Positions 6,391 to 11,218 of a stretch of 11,218 bases of DNA are shown here, piece after piece. The stretch comes from Ramlibacter sp. (lineage in GTDB: Bacteria > Pseudomonadota > Gammaproteobacteria > Burkholderiales > Burkholderiaceae_C): assembly GCA_023701085.1 (NCBI GenBank), contig JAMPXR010000038.1, positions 1 to 11,218 on the forward strand, given 5' to 3'. Numbering within the stretch: the stretch's first letter is position 1; every line of letters begins with the position of its first letter. The position numbers and the translations under genes were made by a program. The notes below the pieces were generated by a model. The model worked only from the letters and a program-made list of their open reading frames with translations, was not told where the DNA came from and ran no database searches.

Positions 6391-8784
6391 ATGACGCCTG
6401 GCCGCCTGCTTGTAGTTTGTCTGGTTCGCCTGTTGCCGGCGCTCGTCCTGGCGCTGCCTGGCGTGGCCGCGCTGGCGCAGCAGTCGGATCCGCCCGGGCG
6501 GGTGGCACGGCTCAATCATGTGCAGGGGCCGGTGGTGTTCTCGCCGGCCGGCGACAACGAATGGACCGACGCCGTCCTCAACCGCCCGCTCACGCGCGGT
6601 GACCGGCTGTGGACCGACCGCGGCTCGCGCGCCGACGTGCAGGTGGGCTCCGCCGCCGTGCGGCTGGACGGGCAGACCCATCTGGAAATCCTGGCGCTCG
6701 ACGACCAGTCGGCCCGCCTGAGCGTGACCCAGGGGACCGTGTACGCGCGGGTGCGCAGCTTGCCCGAGGGCGAGAATTTCGAGATCGACACGCCCAACCT
6801 CGCCTGGCGCGCCGCGTACCCGGGCGACTACCGCATCGACGTCGATGCGCTACGGGGCACCACCCGCGTCACCATTCATTCCGGCACCGGTGCGGTGTAT
6901 GGCGAAAACGGCCAGGCCCTGCCGCTGGGCGGCGGCCAGCAGATCACCTTTCGCGGGCGCGCGCTGGTGCAGCTGGGCGCCCAGGAGTCGCCGCCGCAGG
7001 ACGCGTTCGACCGCTGGGCGGCCGAGCGCAATCGCCTCGAGGACCAGGCGATTTCGGCGCGCTACGTGCCGCGCGAGGTCGTGGGGTTCCAGCAGCTGGA
7101 CGCCCATGGCCGCTGGGCGCACGACCCGACCCACGGCATGGTGTGGTTTCCGCAGGGCACGCCGGCGAACTGGGCGCCCTACCGCCACGGGCACTGGGAA
7201 TGGATCTCTCCCTGGGGCTGGACCTGGATCGACGACGCGCCCTGGGGCTTCGCGCCGTTCCACTACGGCCGCTGGACCCAGGTCGACTCGCGCTGGGCCT
7301 GGGTGCCCGGCCGCCTCGCGCTGCGGCCCGTGTACGCCCCGGCGCTGGTGGCATTCATCGGCGGCGCCGACAGTTCGGTCGCATGGTTTCCGCTGGGCCC
7401 GGGCGAAGCCTGGCAGCCGCCCTATCGCGCCAGCCCGGTCTATATCAGCAACGTCAACCGCCACATCCCGGTCGAGACCCCGGCCGGCTATACGCACCAG
7501 CGCAGCACGGAGGCCCTGACGGCCATCTCGGCGCAAGATTTTCATCGCGGCAAGCCGATGCGCGGCGGCTGGCTGCGCGTGGCGGCCAACACCCTGACCA
7601 ACGCCCGGATCGTGCCGCCGCCGCCGATGCCGCAAAGAAGCGAGCTGCTCGCCCACCAGCGATCGGCGCCGCCGCGCGTCACGCCGCCGGCCGAGGCCGA
7701 GATCCGCAAGGTGATCGCCACCCCCTTGTCCGGAAATACCCCGCCGGCGCCGTCCGCCGCGCGCGGCGCCGAAACGCGGCAGGCGCCGCAGGCGGACACC
7801 GCTGCTGCGGCGCCACCCGAGGCGCAGACGCAGGCCGAGGCGCAGCGCCCCTCGGCCGAACAGGCCCGGGCGCAGCGCCGGCAGGCCCGCCTGGCCGAGC
7901 GCGCCAAGCGCATCGAGCAGGCACAGCGCGAAGAACAGGCCGCACCCGAGCGCCAGGCCAGAGCCACCGTCCCGTCCCGGCCGGCCGAGGAAATCCCGCC
8001 TGGAACGCCGTTGGCCGAGCCCACGGCGCGCGCGACCGAGGACAAGCGCGCACGACAGGCCCGGACGGCCGCGGCAAGGCCGCAGGATCGGATGGCCGTG
8101 CGAGCCGTGCAGGCGCAGCGCGAAGAGGCGGCCCGGCAAGCCGCACAAGCCCGGCGCGAACAGCAGGCCTTGCAGGCCGCGCAGGAGCGGCGCGCGCAGC
8201 GCGCCAGAAGCGCCGAACAGACCCGGCGCGAGCAGGCAGCGCTCAAGACCGAGCCACTGCGGCGCGAGCAGGCGGCCCAGCGGACCCAGCGTGAACAGGC
8301 CGCCGCGCGGCGCGGCGAGCTGGCCAGGCGCGAACAGGCCCTGCGCGAGCAGCAGGCGGTGCGGGCCGCACAGGCCAAGCGCGAGCTGCAGGCGCGGCGG
8401 GCCGAGCAGGCGCGCCGCGAGAAGCAGGCACACCAGGAAGAGCAGCTGCGCCAGGACGCGCGCGCCCAGCAGGTCGAGCAGGCGCGCCGCGCCGCCGAGG
8501 ATGACGCGCAAGCCCTGCGCGAGCAGCGCAACCAGCGCGAAGAACAAGCCCGCCGCGAGGAACAAGCCCGGCGCGAAGCGCAGGCGCGCGAGCAGGCCCA
8601 GCGCGAGGCCTGGCAGCGCCAGCAGCAGGCGATCAGCGAGCAGTGGCGGCGCGACAACCAGACGTACGAGCAGCAGCAGCGCGAGCGGATCCGGCAGCGT
8701 CCCGACCTGCGCGATGAGCGCCGGCCCGCACCAGAGATCTGGCAACGCGGCATCCCCATCCTGAACCCGGGGCGCACCAGCTGA
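6391..8784 (+). CDS. Exported FecR-like/DUF6600-like protein with long charged coiled tail (797 aa)
   Basis: The start at 6391 follows GGAG (6378-6381) with 9 bases between, and gives a clean Sec signal peptide with cleavage expected after ALA at 29. Residues about 38-165 are a FecR-like beta domain (GDRLWTDRGSRADVQVG, ENFEIDTPN, PGDYRID). Residues about 225-350 are a Trp/Gly/Tyr/Pro-rich block (HGHWEWISPWGWTWIDD, PWGFAPFHYGRW) of the DUF6600 type. From about 430 to 785 the protein is Ala/Arg/Gln/Glu only, with units such as RREEQARREAQA, probably a very long charged helix or coiled coil. No catalytic residues are evident and there is no second membrane segment. It should be a periplasmic or surface-associated structural or binding protein. 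The true FecR sigma-regulator role is unlikely: there is no N-terminal anti-sigma domain. Its neighbour at 8912 is a tandem paralogue with the same upstream boxes. The biological role is not known to me. Confidence 0.88.
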   Translation: MTPGRLLVVCLVRLLPALVLALPGVAALAQQSDPPGRVARLNHVQGPVVFSPAGDNEWTDAVLNRPLTRGDRLWTDRGSRADVQVGSAAVRLDGQTHLEILALDDQSARLSVTQGTVYARVRSLPEGENFEIDTPNLAWRAAYPGDYRIDVDALRGTTRVTIHSGTGAVYGENGQALPLGGGQQITFRGRALVQLGAQESPPQDAFDRWAAERNRLEDQAISARYVPREVVGFQQLDAHGRWAHDPTHGMVWFPQGTPANWAPYRHGHWEWISPWGWTWIDDAPWGFAPFHYGRWTQVDSRWAWVPGRLALRPVYAPALVAFIGGADSSVAWFPLGPGEAWQPPYRASPVYISNVNRHIPVETPAGYTHQRSTEALTAISAQDFHRGKPMRGGWLRVAANTLTNARIVPPPPMPQRSELLAHQRSAPPRVTPPAEAEIRKVIATPLSGNTPPAPSAARGAETRQAPQADTAAAAPPEAQTQAEAQRPSAEQARAQRRQARLAERAKRIEQAQREEQAAPERQARATVPSRPAEEIPPGTPLAEPTARATEDKRARQARTAAARPQDRMAVRAVQAQREEAARQAAQARREQQALQAAQERRAQRARSAEQTRREQAALKTEPLRREQAAQRTQREQAAARRGELARREQALREQQAVRAAQAKRELQARRAEQARREKQAHQEEQLRQDARAQQVEQARRAAEDDAQALREQRNQREEQARREEQARREAQAREQAQREAWQRQQQAISEQWRRDNQTYEQQQRERIRQRPDLRDERRPAPEIWQRGIPILNPGRTS
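7840..8700 (+). repeat. Degenerate GCGC-GAG-CAG-GC repeats coding the charged tail
   Basis: The DNA repeats short words such as CGCGAACAGGC, CGCGAGCAGGC and GCCCGGCGCGAA in frame, coding R-E-Q-A and A-R-R-E units. The period is loose, mostly 15-24 bases. Expansion or contraction by recombination is likely. The low-complexity composition makes homology searches with this part unreliable. Confidence 0.6.
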
Positions 8785-8807
8785 GGATCGCCCCGGGGCC
8801 GCTCGGC

Positions 8808-8862
8808 TTACAGCCGATTACAGAAAACGGCCGGGCCCGGGGCCGCTTTACAGAGCCTTTGC
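8808..8862 (+). promoter_or_regulatory. Phased TTACA box array upstream of the second FecR/DUF6600 gene
   Basis: TTACAG starts at 8808, TTACAG at 8818, TTACAG at 8848 and TTTGCAG at 8858: offsets 0, 10, 40 and 50, exactly as at 6289-6343. This copy is closer to a consensus of TTACAG. The interval between boxes 2 and 3 is a G/C run here and mixed sequence there, yet has the same length. The last box starts 54 bases before the ATG at 8912. GCGTTCTTACTTC (8882-8894) matches the shared element before the first gene, with one extra T. CGGC-TTACA-GCCG (8804-8816) is also a small hairpin. The array lies in the 127-base gap after the first gene, so the second gene probably has its own promoter. Confidence 0.65.
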
Positions 8863-8911
8863 AGCACTCCGGCCGCGTTGCGCGTTCTTACTTCATGGGA
8901 GATCCATCACC

Positions 8912-10927
8912 ATGACGACCCAGCGCATGCTATCCGGCGTATTCCTGTCCCTGTCGCGCGTCCTGCCGCTGTTGATCCTTGCCTTTGGCAGCATGGCCGC
9001 GGCCGCGCAATCCGACCCGCCCGCCCGCGTGGGCAATTTGAGCCACCTGGAGGGGACGGCTGCGCTCGCACCCCCGGGTGACTCCGAATGGACCGACGCG
9101 GTGCTCAACCGTCCGATCACCCGCGGTGACCGCCTCTGGACCGACCGCGGCGCGCGTGCCGAAGTGCATCTGGGCTCCGCCGTCCTGCACGTGGACGGCG
9201 AGACCTTCCTGGATTTCACCGCCCTGGACGCGCAGGTGCTGCAGGCCAGCCTGAACGAGGGCACGGTCAACGCCCGCGTGCGCGAACTGGACGCCGGCGA
9301 GAACTTCGAGATCGACACGCCGCAGCTGGCGCTTCGCGCGTCGCAGCCCGGCGACTACCGCATCGACGTGGATTCGGCGCGCGGCACCACCCGCGTGACG
9401 GTGCGCAGCGGCATGGCGCTGGTGTACGGCGCCGGCGGCGAGGCGCAGCAGCTGCAAGCGGGCCGGCAGATCACCTTCACCGGACGCGAACTGGAGCGCG
9501 TCGCGGTGCAATCCCCGCAGGAAGACGGTTTCGACCGCTGGGCCGCCGACCGCAACCGCCGCGAAGACGAGTCGCTCGCCGCGCGCTACATCCCGCGCGA
9601 GGTGGTGGGTTATCACCAGCTCGACGCGTACGGCAGCTGGGCGCAGGACCCGAGCTATGGCATGGTCTGGTTCCCGCGCGTGACGGTGGCCGACTGGGCG
9701 CCCTACCGCTACGGGCACTGGGAATGGATTTCGCCCTGGGGCTGGACCTGGATCGACGACGCGCCCTGGGGCTTCGCCCCCTTCCATTACGGCCGTTGGA
9801 CCACGATAGGTTCGCGCTGGTGCTGGGTGCCCGGGCGCATCGGCCCGCAGCCCATTTACGCACCGGCCCTGGTGGCGTTCATCGGCAGCGGTTCCGGCTG
9901 GAGCCTGACCCTCGCTTCCGGCCCCGGCATCGGGTGGTACCCGCTGGCGCCCGGCGAAGCCTGGCGCCCGTATTACCGCAGCAGCCCGGTGTATGTCCGC
10001 AACGTGAATCGCAACATCGTGGTGAACAGCCAGTCGTTCGATTCCGCCGCGGCGCACGCGCACCGGCGTCGCGGCGAGGCGATCACGGCGATGCGGGTGG
10101 AGGATTTCAGCCGCGGCCGCCCGGTGCCCGGCCACTGGAGCCGCGTCAGTCCGGCCGAAGTCGCGCGCGCCCCTCTGGCGCCGCTCGCGTCCATGCCGGC
10201 GCCCCGCCGCTTCGGCGATGCCGCCCGCGGTGGGCCAGCGCGCACACAGGCGCCCGCTCCCAACTCCGCCCCTGCGGCGGTCGTGCCGCGCGAGCCGCTC
10301 GCCGGCACGCGCCCCGGCTTGCGGCCACGCGATGACGCCCGTGCGCAGGAGCAGCCGCCGCGCCGCGCACCCCGGCCACAGGCGGAAGTCCCGCGCCGGC
10401 CATTCGAGCAGGGGCCGGATCGGCGCGCGAATGATGAGCAACGCGCGCAGGACAACCAACGCCGCCAGCAACAGCAGGAACAGGCCCGACGTGACCAACA
10501 GGTGCGGCAGGAGCGCGACCGGCGCGAACAGCAGCAGGCGCACGAGCAGCAGGAGCAGCGGCGCGCGCAGCAGGAGCAGCTCCAGCGCGAGCAGGCGCTG
10601 CGGCAGCAGCAGGCGCAGCAGGAGCGCCGGCAACAGCAGCAAATGCGACAGCGCGAGCAGGAGCAGCGCCAGCAGCAGGCCCTCCAGGAACGGCAGCAGC
10701 ACCAGCAGCGGCTGCAGGAGCAGCGCGAGCAACGCCCGCAGCAGGCCGCGCAGGAGCGGCCGCGCGCGCAAATCCCCGCCCCGGCCGCCGTGCAGGCGGG
10801 GCCGCCGCAGCGCGGCGAGGGACGTGAGCGCGCGGCGCAGCGCGACCCCGGCGGGCGCGGCGAGCGCCGCTCACCGGACGACGGGGACGGCCGCGGGCGC
10901 GGCCAGGGTCCGGGGCGAGGGGGCTAG
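8912..10927 (+). CDS. Second exported FecR-like/DUF6600-like protein with Gln/Arg-rich tail (671 aa)
   Basis: This is a tandem paralogue of the gene at 6391. The start at 8912 follows GGAG (8898-8901). The signal peptide should be cut after AAA or AAAAQ near residue 32-33. The FecR-like domain is at about 38-170 (RGDRLWTDRG, ENFEIDTPQ, PGDYRID). The Trp-rich DUF6600-like block is at about 226-360; the stretch from HWEWISPWG to FHYGRW (residues 269-295) is identical to the paralogue. Compared with it, residues 326-340 (GSGSGWSLTLASGPG) include an insertion of about ten residues. The tail differs: a Pro/Ala linker to about 500, then Gln/Arg-rich repeats (RRQQQQEQARRDQQ) to about 625, then an Arg/Gly/Asp end (GRGRGQGPGRGG). 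It is likely periplasmic or surface-exposed. No enzyme motif is visible. Shared upstream boxes suggest co-regulation with the first copy. Confidence 0.88.
   Translation: MTTQRMLSGVFLSLSRVLPLLILAFGSMAAAAQSDPPARVGNLSHLEGTAALAPPGDSEWTDAVLNRPITRGDRLWTDRGARAEVHLGSAVLHVDGETFLDFTALDAQVLQASLNEGTVNARVRELDAGENFEIDTPQLALRASQPGDYRIDVDSARGTTRVTVRSGMALVYGAGGEAQQLQAGRQITFTGRELERVAVQSPQEDGFDRWAADRNRREDESLAARYIPREVVGYHQLDAYGSWAQDPSYGMVWFPRVTVADWAPYRYGHWEWISPWGWTWIDDAPWGFAPFHYGRWTTIGSRWCWVPGRIGPQPIYAPALVAFIGSGSGWSLTLASGPGIGWYPLAPGEAWRPYYRSSPVYVRNVNRNIVVNSQSFDSAAAHAHRRRGEAITAMRVEDFSRGRPVPGHWSRVSPAEVARAPLAPLASMPAPRRFGDAARGGPARTQAPAPNSAPAAVVPREPLAGTRPGLRPRDDARAQEQPPRRAPRPQAEVPRRPFEQGPDRRANDEQRAQDNQRRQQQQEQARRDQQVRQERDRREQQQAHEQQEQRRAQQEQLQREQALRQQQAQQERRQQQQMRQREQEQRQQQALQERQQHQQRLQEQREQRPQQAAQERPRAQIPAPAAVQAGPPQRGEGRERAAQRDPGGRGERRSPDDGDGRGRGQGPGRGG
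10430..10760 (+). repeat. Degenerate CAG/GAG-rich repeats coding the Gln/Arg tail
   Basis: In-frame words such as CAGCAGGAGCAGC and CAGCGCGAGCAG recur with loose period, coding R-E-Q-Q and Q-Q-A units with short poly-Gln runs (up to four). It resembles the tail of the paralogue in design but not in wording, since Gln replaces Ala and Glu. Length polymorphism by slippage is expected. Confidence 0.6.
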
Positions 10928-10946
10928 GGCCCTATCGGCCAAAGCG

Positions 10947-11210
10947 TCAGTTGACCGCTTCCTCCCGGAAGGACCGAACCACACTGGAGGATTTATCCTC
11001 GTCCGGCGGCAGGTAGATGGTGGTGCGGTCGATCTTCGCGTCGTAGGCCGCCAGTTCAGCGCTGGCGCTGCGGATCACGGCTTTGTCCAACGGATGGCAT
11101 TGGCGCTGACTCAGGCGGCTCAAGGACTCCGAACGCTCGATCATCTGGCGCACGCGGGCCGGGTCCGTCATCAGGGCAAAGGGGTTGGCCGCCGCTGTTG
11201 CTGTTCTCAT
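10947..11210 (-). CDS. Small conserved protein of unknown function (87 aa)
   Basis: The frame begins at ATG 11210, eight bases from the window end, so the ribosome binding site cannot be judged. The protein has no signal peptide or membrane segment and is likely cytoplasmic. It begins MRTATAAANPFALMTDPARV, continues with a helical stretch (RQMIERSESLSRLSQ), then QCHPLDKAVI with its only Cys next to a His, and ends in a charged segment (YLPPDEDKSSSVV). The NPFALM, SERL-like helix and C-x-PLDK pattern is one I associate with short hypothetical proteins in Burkholderiales, so it is probably a real gene. It is convergent with the FecR/DUF6600 gene, with 19 bases between the stops; TAGGGCCCTA (10925-10934) is a small palindrome there, but no T-run follows. 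No function can be assigned. Confidence 0.7.
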   Translation of the reverse strand: MRTATAAANPFALMTDPARVRQMIERSESLSRLSQRQCHPLDKAVIRSASAELAAYDAKIDRTTIYLPPDEDKSSSVVRSFREEAVN

Positions 11211-11218
11211 TCGCTGAA

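Noticed and set aside
6850..8745. 631-residue open frame on the - strand opposite the first FecR/DUF6600 gene
   Set aside because: Same shadow effect; Leu/Arg-rich translation with no recognisable domain.
8895..8915. Six-codon mini-frame (MGDPSP) whose TGA overlaps the start of the second FecR/DUF6600 gene
   Set aside because: Its ATG overlaps the ribosome binding site of the real gene and it is not kept upstream of the paralogue, so it is probably chance.
7840..10760. Repeat-rich DNA considered as CRISPR or minisatellite
   Set aside because: The repeats are in frame, degenerate and without unique spacers, so they are coding low-complexity tails.
8930..10771. 613-residue open frame on the - strand opposite the second FecR/DUF6600 gene
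   Set aside because: GC-rich codon bias on the + strand removes stops from this frame. The translation is Arg/Leu/Ala noise, and the + strand has a signal peptide, a paralogue and domains.

Overview
The window looks like chromosomal DNA of a high-GC betaproteobacterium of the order Burkholderiales, most likely Comamonadaceae (the Variovorax/Ramlibacter/Acidovorax side). This rests on recognised protein character: a class Ia ribonucleotide reductase pair whose alpha subunit ends in Cys-Glu-Ala-Cys-Gln, a Lys/Ala/Pro-rich histone H1-like protein ending in a WPFPTSSKP tail, and a short conserved protein of a type I associate with this group. No database search was possible, so the genus is not fixed. 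There is no sign of phage, insertion sequence, CRISPR or tRNA/rRNA; this is ordinary core-type chromosome with a few unusual regulatory and repeat features.

Left part (1-2160, + strand). The last 29 codons of nrdA are followed, after a 155-base gap with a promoter-like sequence, by nrdB. Together they make the class Ia ribonucleotide reductase that supplies dNTPs. A row of three inverted repeats, the middle one a good intrinsic terminator, separates nrdB from a histone H1-like DNA-binding protein gene, which ends in its own very strong terminator.

Middle part (2188-4795, - strand). Read right to left there is an MlaE-type permease, an MCE-domain protein anchored in the inner membrane, and a lipoprotein whose start overlaps the MCE stop (ATGA). 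This is an Mla-like lipid-transport set for the cell envelope, but no ATPase gene is present in the window. A GC-rich palindromic intergenic repeat sits between permease and MCE gene, where an ATPase gene is often found.

Right part (4909-11218). Divergent from the permease is gor (glutathione reductase). Then come two tandem paralogous genes for exported proteins. Each has a signal peptide, a FecR-like beta domain, a Trp/Gly/Tyr-rich block (DUF6600-like) and a long low-complexity charged tail, Ala/Arg/Glu/Gln-rich in the first and Gln/Arg-rich in the second. Both genes carry the same upstream architecture: four TTAC/TTTGC boxes at offsets 0, 10, 40 and 50, on one face of the helix, while the DNA between boxes 2 and 3 has diverged. 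This looks like a conserved binding array for a direct-repeat-binding activator, and it is the most interesting non-coding signal here. The window closes with a convergent small gene of unknown function on the - strand.
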